DNA from: Primula veris
Taxonomy: Eukaryota; Streptophyta; Magnoliopsida; Ericales; Primulaceae
Assembly: GCA_963682055.1 (NCBI GenBank)
Contig: OY821745.1
Coordinates: forward strand, 19,093,342 to 19,157,341
Direction: 5' to 3'
Length of the DNA: 64,000 nucleotides
Position numbers and translations under genes: made by a program. Below are positions 47,377 through 59,854 of the stretch, in pieces. Below the pieces are notes generated by a model that searched no databases, was not told the DNA's origin, and was given only the letters and a program-made list of their open reading frames with translations. The number at the start of each line of letters is the position of its first letter. The first letter of the stretch is position 1.

Positions 47377-47637
47377 TGTTGTAAGCGAATTAGGTCAATG
47401 GTAACATAAATGTGATAAGCAATGTAAGAGGTAGAGAAAAGTGTTGAGAGAGAGGAGAACATTACTCATTATATTAGCTCAAGTACAACAATGGTGGAAC
47501 CTCACCTTAATATAGTGAAACGTTGAGCTGGTTACAAGTTTACAAATAAATGGCATTAAACCCAAAAGTTGTAACATATACACCACTTATTACATGAAAT
47601 AAATTTCATCAGCATCCACATAAAATGAGTTACAACA
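47377..47637 (-). repeat. Copia 3' LTR with perfect terminal inverted repeats
   Basis: The 261-bp LTR starts TGTTGTAA and ends TTACAACA, an 8-bp perfect inverted repeat. On the minus strand it is preceded by the polypurine-like CCAAATGGGAG. The adjacent bases CATAC (47372-47376) would be the target duplication, but the partner end is not available for comparison. Confidence 0.85.
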
Positions 47638-50600
47638 CTCCCATTTGGATGTGCGAAATAGACTTTACTTCACTTGAACTTCTCCATCCTCACGTAGATG
47701 TGCAAATTTTGTTGTTGAAGTCAATGTTAATTCACAGATACCAACACATAAAATGGTGTTGCCAAATGGAGTGGGCCAAAACACTATACAAGTGCATGAA
47801 TGAACTGACTAGAATATTTGTGCCTCATCAAAAAAACTTTGCCAAGAAAACCCGTTGAGAAAAACTTGGTCGAATGACAAAAGAGTACACAACAGTCAGT
47901 AGTACCGGGAAAATAATCATACATGATATGTCTCATTAAAACCTTGTTAAAGAAAATGCAGTGGGACAAAACTCTAATCGAATGACAAAACAGTGCACGA
48001 TGGTTAGAAGTATACAACCGGATACTCTTCCTGATTTCAGCAATCCTTAGTGAGAGCGGGGATTAGAAATGTGTCTCGTTAAAAATCTTGCCAAGATAAA
48101 CCCATTGGGACAAACTCTTGGTTTAAAGACAAAAGAATACACTCACAAGTGTTAAGTAACACGAGCATTTATCATGATGCTCTCTTTCACTTACATACGA
48201 CCGGATGCAAGGATTTCCGCTAATTAGTCATACAAGATAGATAAGCATGCATCAGGATGCTCCCCCTAACTTGCATACAATTGGATGCAAGGATTTTGTA
48301 TTCCTAGAAATAGTACGAGCATTCGTTGGTATGCTTTATTTATACATGCACACACCTGAGTGTTGTTAAATTCACACATCTGGGTGATGTAAAATTTAAA
48401 CATGGAATAGGAACGAGCATCCGACATGATTCTTTTGTACTTCATATGTGAAGATTTAGTTTGGCAAAATATGCTCAGTGGCATAATCTAATCATTTGTC
48501 TGTTGATCGATAACACCAACTTGTCCTCAAATATGACAAGTGCTTCATCGTGAGACAGACACATGTACTTCATATATCGCTAAAAACAGCTTGAATCCAT
48601 ATACACTCTCTAATCGTCTCATATAGCACGAGTATATATGAGTGATTCATTTGGAGTCTTACCAATACCTCCAAGATATCGCCATATTCATACTGGTAAA
48701 GACATAGCCATGGTAGGAATATCACTTATGCGGGTCTGATAAATAACCGGCATCAGTATAACCGAAAAAGGGGGGCGTTAAGTCAAGTACCAAAGGGGGA
48801 AGATACACTCGATAACGCAAAAAGGATAAGACAAGCCCTCATCCATAGTTACCTTAAGATAATGGGAAAATGTCTTTAATGCCATTTCGGTGGCAGCATG
48901 TTAGCGCGATGCTGTGTCGAGCTAGACAATTCACAACAGACGAGATGTTCGTCCTAGTACATCAAACCAAGTACAATGATGAGGTTATTGTACTCAGATA
49001 TGAACATCATGGTTCGATATCTCTTCATTGTCACTTCAGGGACGGAATGGGTCTATACATGCTAGTGATCGAACGATCATGGGAGAATGTGATGGATTAA
49101 CGTCATGATGACTAAAGCGTCATAACACTTTTCTAGGTGTAGTGAATCATGGACTCAGATTCTGTCGATATGGGACTCGATCATCAGGCCGAGTCACTAC
49201 CGTGTCTTCCCACGATCTTTCATCGCGAAGAGCAAATTCTAAAAAAAAGAATTGCTTCAAAACATGCAAGGGCATAATACTTGTTCAAGTATTCCAAACT
49301 GATCAATTACTCACTTAAGAAGGGATAGCACACCCGTTTGGATTATTTTAACTCATAAAGTGAACGTCTCATTCAATTGAGGACGTGTTCCGAAATCAGG
49401 AACTACTTGATTCAGGCATATGAAGTCCAACTAGGACCTTCATCAACATCTCTCTATCTAAATCCCCATAGAGATAAAACCATGACCACAGTTAAAGGTT
49501 GCATACTCAGTTTTTCGGAAACTACTAAACTGGCAAAGTAGGGGACCGGTATAACGCCCATTATGAGGAAATAAACCATCTCTCAATGAATTCTAAAGTG
49601 TGAGATAAGCCTTGTGCTAGGAGGTGAGCAATGCACATCATCATTATTCTTATCACGCTTCCTTACGAATACCCAAATAAACGAACTTGTTTAACATTGG
49701 GCGGTGTTGGAGCTAAATGTCCGAACACTCTTTCGCTAAGGAATTCTACTTGGATTGTGAGTTTTCATAAGTTCAGTCTGTTCTTTGTTGACTTCAGGAA
49801 ACAATATGTGATTCCCTATTATCATTTGCTTATATTATCAGTCGTCACCGAATATATGAACAAGTGAGCAATGACAGTCTCGTTTCGCTATAATATCGTC
49901 TAAGATATCATGATCAACAAATATTTCAAGATTCTGAGGATGAGGAGGAATCACACATCTCATTGATCCTTTATAATCTCGTACGGCAAATGAGTTTCAG
50001 TTTACCACTTCTAGGGCTGAACGAATTCAGAACTGGTCAACTTCCTCGTTACATAGGAAGGACTACAGACTGACGGTCGATGGCAGCGTCATTTGCTTGG
50101 CGGGTTCGACCAAAACAACGCGTTTCGACAGGAACACGACGTCTAATAGGGACGACTATCCTTGCACGTAATTTGCAGATGGTATATATGATCTCGTGAC
50201 ATTTCATAAATTTCCAAGTCCGTCTGGCACTAATTTAGACTTGGGGGAGTCTATGCACGCACTTATCACTTAGTGCATTTTGGGAATCAAGATAAGATTG
50301 AGTGGGTTATTGCCACATTATTTCACGTCGTTCCTTTTCAATGTTAACATGCAAATCTTCCTTAAGGATGGGGAGTATAGTCTTAGCAATGTCACTTTCG
50401 CATATCATGCGATAAAGAGATCGCTTGCCAAGGTAACTCTATCAAATGATAGGCAGGGGATACATAATCGACGTATATCCCCTTCAGAGGTCCATATTTT
50501 GAACGCTTTTGCGGGTCAATCAAAAAATTAATCGAGCACTCAAACACGCATTCATATGAGACATCTGGCCCATAACCAGTTACCAACTGTTACGCATTCA

Positions 50601-52150
50601 GTGTTTTGAGTGACTATGAAACTTAGACTGACCAATGCAGCAAAATAGCATATCCCCACACAGAAATAGGAATCTTGGTGCACAAAATCAAGAAAAGCGT
50701 GCAATCATTTGCAGTCGCCTCATCATAATTTCCGTGAGTCCATTTGGGTCTGAACATAATCGACAATATGTTCAATTTCAATTCCCAAAGTCAAGTAATA
50801 CACATCGAAATTTTGATGTTTACTTTTTGGCATTATCATCGACTAGACTTATTAGGATAATCCGGAATATGGGCCATCAACTTAATGATAAGGCTAAGAG
50901 TTTGGGAAGTGCTGCATTACTGTGGACAACAATAAAATATGACCTTATTGTTGATGCATCAATCATAACCATATATATTTATGGTATGTAGTATGGTTGG
51001 ATAAGTCCACAAATATCTCCTTCAATTCTTTCGAATTCTATGAGACTATTTTAGTGATCTTTACACATACATGTCTTTCAAACAAGGCATTAATGATATG
51101 TGGATTTCAGACTAATCACGAAATATCTCCTCAAAGAGGATACAAACGCGATGCGATGATAAAGCGATCATCGTCTTTTGACCTAGGAATATCTCATCCG
51201 GTCAATGCCACAATGTCAAAATGTTTTTATCAATCGGCGATAGGCGAATGATAATATAGACATTCATGTCTCAAGCATCAGGCTCGCGACAGTTCGAGGA
51301 AAATAATACTTGTCTCGATTCTCTATTCGAGGACAACGTCCACGAAAAGCATTAGCATCAGACATAAAAATTGCTATAAACCCAATAGGACGAGTAAACT
51401 CTCATCCAATAACAGATAGGCGATGAAGGAACATAGTGAATATAAATTCACGTTTCTGCTTATGGAATACATTTTCCAAGCTAGTATTTTTGGTGATGGA
51501 TCACTCCAATACGTCAATTTCAAACATTTGTTCACCAAAGACGTCACCACGTCTCAAATGTGATGGCGGAATAAAATCAACGCCTTAGCCTTCATCTCGA
51601 GAGTAAAAATAAACTCGTGTTTTACTCATCTAAGATGGCATCCAACAAATTTGGGCATCACATTGTCACACATCAGAGTGACTAACATGTGGTGACGGAA
51701 AATACCTCGCGTAAGCATTCACTTCGTAAGTATGCTTTGCGATTTTTCCCATCATAGATGGTATCCAACTAATGTTAAGAGTTCTGGATTAATTATCATA
51801 TAAAACGACTGGTTCATATGTTTATGGTTTGCACAAGCACAAACTTTGTTTCGAAACGACAACTTCGAAAAACACTAGTTTTGCTTTTCAAGCGAACTGG
51901 TTCCCATTGATCGAATGACATGTTGATACTAAGACACCAATTCGTCGAAACATACATAACTATGTAAACACACTCGGGAAATTATTATTTAGTCAAACCT
52001 TTTCGGTAGCTCTACTTGAACACGACCAGGTAAGACGATGAGGGTGGTGGGTACGAATGCCACTTATACACCGACCTTATTAGGATAACAACTATCCGCT
52101 TATATCTTTTATAGACATCGTATAAAAATAGGTGAGCCTATTTGGAGAAA
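47377..52150 (-). mobile_element. Ty1/Copia retrotransposon, decayed, related to the left-edge copy
   Basis: Minus-strand translation gives an integrase C-terminal segment at about 50580-50400 (YGPDVSYECVFECSINFLI, RSKYGPLKGIYVDYVSPAY), matching the plant Copia pattern PDVSHLRVFGCA...MGPQRR-GIYVGYDSPS. At about 48770-48665 it gives GYTDAGYLSDPHK and YSYHGYVFTS-N-AISWRYW of RNase H. The 3' UTR modules and LTR follow at 47377-48500. Frameshifts throughout. The 5' LTR was not found, so the right boundary is a guess. Confidence 0.85.
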
Positions 52151-54800
52151 TTTCATAATTTTTCCAACTTAAATGTGAAAATATATGATTTCGCAAATTA
52201 ATTTTTATGTAAAATTTTAAGCTCACACATTCTATTCGTTAAATAGACATAGGATTAAAAATTAATAATTTACACAATTATATGATAATAGACCTTTAAT
52301 CAGCCTCCATTAATACGTGATTTTAAGTTACAAAAAAATTAAGGGATTTACACATGTAACTTAAGTTTGTTACTACCCTTAAACATCAATTACTATTTAC
52401 TAATAACCTAAGTCATAATTTTTTTTATAACTCTAAGCATTTAATTACTAGCCATTAAGTATCTTAATGTTACAAATTTATACCACAGAAACAGTAATGA
52501 TCATATTCCAGGAATAATGATTTCAGTTACATATTTTAGAAGCTAATTAGTTTTGGTTTTACCATTTGAACATGCAATTTCCGTTTCTAAATACATAATA
52601 ATGTATAATTGGACCAAACATGAACAAATTAATACACATATACTGTTTTTGTGTAAAGGGGAGAACTACAGGGACTACGAGTGTAAATGAAAGAAACTAT
52701 ATTCAGTTTTAGCTAATTTACAGTGGCAGTCCAACAATTTAAGATGATTACATCTATGGTCCTATGTTTCTGGAGCATTACATAGAAGTTCTACTGTTTC
52801 ATAAAATTGCAGTTTTATTTCTATAATGAAATATGACTCTATTACAAAATTCCGACACTTGTAGAATGTAAATGCAATTAATTAAACTTCTAGACAGATT
52901 AATATAAATTATTAAACTGCTAGACTGCTTTGTAATTAAACGAAACTGTCAGACAGAATAGTATAAAACTAAACTGCTGGACTGTTTGTTAATTAAAAGA
53001 AACTGCCAGACATAATAGTATAATTACTAAACTGCTGGATTGTTTATGTAAATAAATTACAAGACTGAAATGAAACTAATCTAATTACAGAATTGAAACA
53101 GTACTTTAAATAAATTACAGAAAGGTAAAACAGAATTTAAAAGTTACAGCTAATGACAGCAAATTGAAATACTGAAATTAAATTACATAAATGAAATGAA
53201 ATCAAATAAAAAAGGACAGAAAAGAAATAGATGAGGCTACTGTTTAACAGTATGCCCTTAACCGATATTCGCCTAACCACCTTTGAGATTTCTAGTTATG
53301 TTTGGCGCTTCGATCCTAAGGTACAACGTCTCGGATGACTCGCCGAAAACTGACGACGAGTCAAGGTCGAGCTATTGGTGGGTGGTTCTGTCTGACTAAA
53401 ATGTAATGCTTCTGTTTAGGAAGATGATATATACTGTTGTGTTTTATTTCAGAATGTTCTTCTTTGACATGCGGGGGGTCATTAAAGTCACACTTTAATA
53501 CTGTCAGTTTTCAAAATTCGAAACTGCAGTATTAACTCTGTAATGAATTCATATTCATTGCAACAGTTACATCTTTGCTGGAAGCTTCCGTCGAGCACGA
53601 TCGTCGAGCAGGCGCGCTTCCGACGAGCAAGCGCATGTGCGTTACACAATACACATGTGTATGTGGACACACAACTTAATATCCACATGAGATATCTTTG
53701 TATATATATTGTAAAAATGACTTCATTTTCCAATGTCGGACAATTTCCAATGAGTTATCCTCATTAACCCATTTTTCAGCATTAAGAGTTTTACTCTTTC
53801 TCAACCCCAATGTTTGACGCCAATTTCCATTCACTTACATTCTCCGAATAAGTCATGCGACATACCGTTACGAAACTTGTCATACCATCTACTCAACCGT
53901 CTTGAATATGGTGTCAAAAGACAACGACTATCAATTGGAATCTTGACTCAAAGATGGTCTCGTGACCATTCGGAAACTAACATGTTAAGCATGGTTTTTC
54001 CAGCATTCTATTCTTTGTTTTGTTTTATTGTTAAACTCATTATTATGTATTTTGTCATTATTTCTTAACTTGTTTAATCTCAAACTCGAATTTATTACGT
54101 TGTTGTTGATTTTATCGGCTTTTTTTAATGTTTGAATTTAAATACATCATCCTAAAATAAAATCTTAAATTTCTATTTTTTTTCTAAAAATTCTGAAAAC
54201 GAACCCTACCGGAACGATCGGATTTTGTTCCGTTCAGATTTTACTGTCGAAAGTATAGTTGTTGTAAAAGAAAACGGGACAAAAAACGTAAAAAATATAA
54301 AAAATTACATGTGAAAAAATAGGGAGTGGTAAGCAGGGGAGGAACTAGGAGAGCTCCTAGGGGTTACGACCCCTATATTTTTAAAAAATATTTTTTTACA
54401 GTATAATTTTTATTTTTAACGAGAATTCGCAATTTAAACGTCATCCCATATCGAAATTTCAAAATCCATTCCAAATCTATTGATACTGGCTCCGCCACTG
54501 GAAAACGAAAGGCAATAAGAGGTAAACAATATTTTTAAAAATGGAAACGAGTATACCGGTAACTATCGAAACTCGAAAGCTAAAAAATGGAACGGATTAA
54601 GATTGATTTTATTTTTGTTATGTTCGGTTTTCATTTTAAAAAACATAATAAAAAACCGAAGCGACCCTCAACTTCCCTTTCCCACATATAAGGAAACACA
54701 TGTTAGCTTATATTAGTAAATGTGTAAAATATCGTCTAGATACATCCCCCCGCATATTATATTACTAAAACCGTCCTTCTTTAAATAAATATCTCTCCGT
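52151..54800. other. AT-rich spacer with minor repeats
   Basis: No gene is supported. Features are a degenerate tandem repeat at 52880-53060 and a GC-richer stretch at 53220-53400 (with GTACAACGTCTCGG) that looks transposon-derived but was not identified. A probable MITE fragment around 54340-54500 begins GGAGGAACTAGGAGAGCTCC and ends GGCTCCGCCACTGG. The last motif resembles GGATCCGCCACTGAG found in the SnRK2 intron array. Confidence 0.5.
52880..53060. repeat. Degenerate ~60-bp tandem repeat
   Basis: About three units of the pattern AAACTGCTAGACTG----GTAATTAAA--AAACTGCCAGACA, followed by AATAGTATAA. The units differ by small indels. Confidence 0.7.
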
Positions 54801-54822
54801 CTAAACCACGCATCATTATCAT

Positions 54823-55237
54823 TCTCTCTCTCTCTCTCTCTCTACATATCAATATACATACATACAAACTGGCTCACTACAATTTTATCTTTCCTTTTGC
54901 TTTACAAATTCCAATGGAAAGTTATAATTCATCATCACTTTGTTGTTGTTGCTGTTGTTGTCCTTGTTAGAACTTTTTGGGGATTTTTATTGATATTCAC
55001 TCCTTATTATTATCACTACTCTTATATTATTATTGTTGTTGTTGAATTATGTTTTAATCAACAATTTTGGGGATCCTATTCACAAACTATTATATTCAAA
55101 CTAGGGTTTTCCTAATTAAACAATTTGTTGTGTTTAGGGTTGAATTTTGGGGATTATTATTATTATTGTTCAATTAGAGCTGAATCAACAATTTTGCGAA
55201 TTCTATTCACAAAATTAGGGTTTTCATTTTCCCCAGA
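54823..55237 (+). promoter_or_regulatory. Putative SHMT leader with CT microsatellite and short upstream frames
   Basis: A CT run at about 54823-54843 precedes a leader rich in TTG and TTA repeats. An upstream ATG at 54914 opens a 19-codon frame (18 aa plus stop, to 54970) encoding MESYNSSSL followed by seven Cys, Pro, Cys. A second upstream ATG near 55047 is followed at once by one codon and a stop. The transcription start is unknown, so these are upstream frames only if the leader is this long. Confidence 0.4.
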
Positions 55238-58200
55238 ATGGATTCAACACACACCCAATCCAACCTCTCTCTAGGCTTCCTCTCTCACTCCTCTACGATC
55301 CCGCTCCAACTAATGGAACACCGAACCGATACCCATGGGGAGGAGAGGGAACCCGATACCGAGGAGAGAGAAGTGGAGGAGTTTCGCATCTTAGGCCACT
55401 CCATGTACCTGAACAAGCGTAAACGAGACTCCGATTCTTCTTCCTCTTCCTCTACCCGGGCCTCGGTTGATCCTCCACCAACCCTAGAATCTCGTCGCTC
55501 GGAAGTTAGGGTTTGGGCTAATCAAGCTTTATCTGTCGCCGACCCAGAAATATTCAATATAATGGAAAAAGAAAAAGATAGGCAGTATAAAGGGATCGAA
55601 TTAATAGCTTCGGAGAATTTCGTGTGTAGAGCGGTTATGGAAGCGTTAGGTAGTCATTTAACGAATAAATATTCCGAGGGTATGCCTGGGGCGCGATACT
55701 ACGGTGGTAATAAATACATTGATGAGATTGAATTAATGTGTTGTGAACGCGCGTTAAATGCGTTTTCGCTTAGTTCTGAGAATTGGGGGGTGAATGTTCA
55801 GCCTTATTCATGTACCTCTGCGAATTTCGCTGTTTACACCGGATTATTATTGCCTGGTGATAGGATAATGGGGTTAGATACGCCTTCGGGTGGGAATACG
55901 AGTCATGGGTATTATACGCCGAATGGGAGGAAAGTGTCGGGTGCTTCTATTTTCTTTGAGAGTTTGCCTTATAAAGTGAATCCTCAGACGGGCTTAATTG
56001 ATTACGATAAGATGGAGGAGAGGGCGCTTGATTTTCGTCCAAAGGTGCTTATTTGTGGTGGGAGTTCGTATCCTCGGGAATGGGATTATGCTCGGTTTAG
56101 ACAGGTTGCGGATAAGTGTGGGGCGGTGTTGCTGTGTGACATGGCGCAGATTAGCGGTATCATTGCGGCAAAGGTGAGTTCTTTTTTGTTATTTAAAGAT
56201 TTGTGATGGTATTAGTTGTTTTGCTTTCCATAAAAATTCGTAATAGTGCTCTCTGTTTATGTCTGTTATGATTGCGTCTTATGTCTTGTACACGCCAATT
56301 TGTGTTTAAATAGAAATATTGGATGCTTGTTGTCCTTCGAAGTTCTAGTAAATTTATTCCTTAAACCCACACCTCATTGGATTATCTTCATTTTGAAGTT
56401 TTATAAGTATTTCTATCCGTACTTGCCTTTCTATCCTTTGAATGGTAACAAATTACAACTCTCAACTCTCTAAGATGTCGAGAATATGACTTTATATGAC
56501 CTTTCTTCAAGAGTTAGACAGAAACTATTAAGATATTCCAAAGTTGAGAACATCACTATTTGTATGTTTTTGCATAAAGATCGATGGGCATATACACCGG
56601 TATCTAAGTGTAGATGAACCATGTATTGTTAACTAATGGGTAGTATTAAACTAATAACTTGCTGAAATAGTGAATTCTGAATTAACATGCTTATTAGATA
56701 CTATAGTTCTGCCTACTGCGACAATTTTGTTTGTACTTTTTTTCTCATGAGGACGCAGCAGTTCTTAGTTCTTCATGTGTATTTACCAAGTTAATTAGAC
56801 CTGTACAAACATGTGATCTAGGAGTGCGTGACACGAATGTGAAGTGTCCTGTTTTCTAGCTTGTATACGGATTTATATGACCTATTTGATTTTAAATAGA
56901 AATATTTGATGCAAGTTGTGATGGTAATAGTTGTTTTGCTATCTAAATAAATTCAAAATAGTTTTTCTGTTTTTGTCTGTTATGATCATGGCTTATGTCT
57001 TATACATGCTAATTTGTGTTTGAATAGAAGTATTGGATGCTTGTTGTCCTTCGAACTTCTAGTGAATTTATTCATTGTTGATGAGTTAAAAGAGTGTTTT
57101 GGCGTTTGGAGGATTTGAGGAATGTGTTTTGCCTGCAAGCTGATGGGAAGTTTTAACTGTTCGTAATGGTTCTAGGAATTTTGAATTTTTAAATTTGTAC
57201 CTTTTGTTCTCTATAGAATATTTCATGCTGATTGTTTTCCATTTGCTATTTGGGAGTGCGCTTTGTCGCTTAACAGTTTGATGAGTTAGAACAGACTACT
57301 TTCTTAGAAGAAGAGGATCATGAAATGAGCAATGTTATCAAAGGCGCAAGGCGGGTTTTAGGCGGTATTGATCGCCTAGCGCCTAATCCCACCCAATTCT
57401 GCTCCATCACCGCCTAGTTCGCTTAATACAGCCTAATCTTCTATGCTCCTAGGCTCTGCCTACTGCTCAGGCTCCCCTAGGACTGCTTTCAGAAAACTAA
57501 GATACTGTATATGGAAATGGAAGAATCTTGATACCAAAAAGATAAAATATAGAAAACCAGACTATTTAATTGGGTTACTTCTTTTTGCAGAAAACATAGA
57601 AAGCGTGCACGTGTCCCACATAGTATTTTTCTCATTTTTCTAGATGCTGTCATGTTGAGTACTATTTTGTTGTAACGCGGACCTTGGTGCAGCTGTTCTA
57701 GGTTTGCACTTCATACATACATACAAGTAGTTACACTGCTATGATGTCTTGTCATGTTGTACAGATAGTATTACAAATGCACTAGTACACGATGCAGAAG
57801 TGTGATATGCCATGTCTACTTAAAGAACCTTATGTGGAAAAGTTTTGCATGTTCAGTGCGAATTTTCTGTTAGTTATGGATGGGTGTACTTGGGCAGTTT
57901 TTCCTGTTAGTTATGAATGGCTATACTTGGACAATTTATTGTTTTTATAACGTAAGTAATCTGTTCCTTGCAAGCAACAACCCCCAAGTTTGAGAATTCT
58001 TGCATCGGCACGATTTTGTTGTTCTAGAACCAAGCAAGCATTTTCTTAATCATATGTAATTTTGCAACTAATCGAGGAACAATATTTTGGTTTTCCACTT
58101 ATAATACTTTGGTTTGTTTTGCAGGAGTGTGTTAGCCCATTTGACTATTGTGATATAGTAACCTCAACTACCCATAAGAGTCTTAGAGGCCCTAGGGGAG

Positions 58201-59854
58201 GCATTATTTTTTTCCGAAAGGGTCCAAAGCCAAGGAAGAGAGGGATGCTTTTGAATCCAGGTGAGGGCACCGACAAATATGACTTTGAGGAGAAGATAAA
58301 CTTTGCGGTTTTTCCAGCTCTTCAAGGCGGCCCCCACAATAATCACATCGCCGCCCTTGCTATAGCCTTGAAACAAGTGGCTACGCCTGAATACAAGCTA
58401 TATATGCAACAAGTTAAGAAAAATGCACAGGCTCTAGCAACTGGTTTATCAAGGAGAAATTGCAGATTGATTACCGGTGGCACAGACAACCATCTGATAC
58501 TTTGGGATCTGAGAACTCTCGGACTAACAGGTTTGCATCTTTAGGTTCTATACTCATATTTGTCCCATGCTATCTGGAAAGTGACCGATGCTATCTTGGT
58601 TAGAAAGGAATAGAAATCGCGTTTAATCGGGAAGATGAATCGCAATACTAGAAAAAGAATATAAGCTTGACATCCAAGTAATGAAGTAGTAGTGTGATAT
58701 TTGCTCGTACCTCATTCACACTTTTCAGAAGAGAAGTTTTAACTTTGGTCACTACCTCTGTTTTAAATGCTCGCTTCAAAGCTTAAAAAGCTCAATCTCT
58801 CATTTGGGAAAAAAAAGATTTGCGAAAAAGCTTATTACTATTATGCTTTTAGGACTAAAGAACTTACTCTTTACTTAGGTTCTTGCACAAACGCCTTATC
58901 TACGCTTTCGTGGTTTAAACCACTGTACTTATTGGCGTGGTTCCTTATTAAGACGCAAATGTGTAGAGATTCGTGAAACATGCTGAAATATCGATACATA
59001 TATATATATATATACACACATAGTTTCTCAGGGGATCTGTCGACTGTTTTATGTCCTTTAGTTTTGCAACTTCCATGATAGCACTTGTTTTCAACTCCGT
59101 CAAATCTTTTATTCCTCGAGCAATACATTAGCCGTCCAGTTTTGAATTCTTCGCGATCACACATTTTACTAGGTTGAAATCTTCCTAATTCAAGCAAATT
59201 TAGGGAAATTTAGTGTTTGAAATTCATTCTACTTCTCTGCTAATGCAGTAAACTGTTTTGAAACTAAGTTATACTCAACTTAGTCTATGTGACCTCTATC
59301 ATCATAACCACACATGTTGAGGGCTACCCATGTTTCAGTTTTTTGTTTCTTATAGTTTCTTTATGCATGTTAGTTGCGTCTTTGTGCTTTAATATTATAT
59401 ATATGATACTGCTTACAGGTAACAAGTTTGAGAAGGTTTGTGAGATGTGTCACATCACTCTTAATAAAATTGCCATATTTGATGACAATGGCACAATCAC
59501 TCCTGGTGGAGTAAGAATTGGTAAGAGAGTTTTCTCAGCATGTTCAAATTCTTGATCTGCCTTTAGCAGTTTTTCTGTATCATTTTTTTTTCACGATTTG
59601 ATCACACATTTCTATGTTCCTTTTTGTTAGGTACCCCTGCTATGACTTCAAGAGGTTGTTTAGAGCCTGATTTTGATTTAATGGCCGAGTTTCTTCTTAG
59701 AGCTGCACAGATAACAATTGCAGTACTCAGAGAGCATGGAAAGTTGCAAAAAGCCTTCATGAAGGGTCTACAGAACAACAAAGATATTATTGAGCTTCGT
59801 ACCAGAGTTGAAAAATTTGCGTCTCAGTTTGCATTACCAGGGTTTGATCTGTAA
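55238..59854 (+). CDS. SHM7-like: Serine hydroxymethyltransferase, plant SHM6/SHM7 group
   Basis: Four exons join in frame to 555 aa: 55238-56173, 58125-58530, 59419-59520 and 59631-59854. The extended N-terminus (about 90 aa) carries a KRKR basic cluster (60-63) and a Ser run, compatible with the nuclear location reported for Arabidopsis SHM7/MSA1. The fold-type I PLP core shows [15 protein letters not shown] (119-133), [40 protein letters not shown] (301-307), the Schiff-base lysine K330 in [31 protein letters not shown] and [12 protein letters not shown] converts serine and tetrahydrofolate to glycine and methylene-tetrahydrofolate; SHM7 is linked to S-adenosylmethionine supply and sulfur homeostasis. 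N220 replaces the His of the usual GGH-SHG motif that stacks on PLP. Q304 replaces the His of DMAH. Activity should not be assumed. Confidence 0.93.
56203..57075 (+). repeat. Direct repeats flanking the shared segment in SHMT intron 1
   Basis: A ~150-bp block (56203-56359) recurs at about 56918-57075, with TAGTTGTTTTGCT, TCTGTTATGAT and TTGGATGCTTGTTGTCCTTCG in both. Between them sits the segment shared with the RING gene intron (56360-56892). The pattern suggests duplication of this intron part around or together with the inserted segment. Confidence 0.85.
57330..57475. repeat. GC-richer GCCTA-rich patch in SHMT intron 1
   Basis: The stretch contains many CGCCTA/TAGGCG motifs (GGCGGGTTTTAGGCGG, GATCGCCTAGCGCC, ATCACCGCCTAGTTCGC), partly inverted to each other. 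It looks transposon-derived (MITE-like), but I cannot assign a family or borders. Confidence 0.35.

Noticed and set aside
50635..51251. Plus-strand frames of 118 and 84 aa
   Set aside because: They lie antisense to the minus-strand Copia polyprotein (integrase/RT region); no similarity in the plus frame.
50997..51251. A host gene between the Copia copy and SHMT
   Set aside because: The reading frames are short and coincide with decayed Copia sequence; no intron-exon structure could be assembled.
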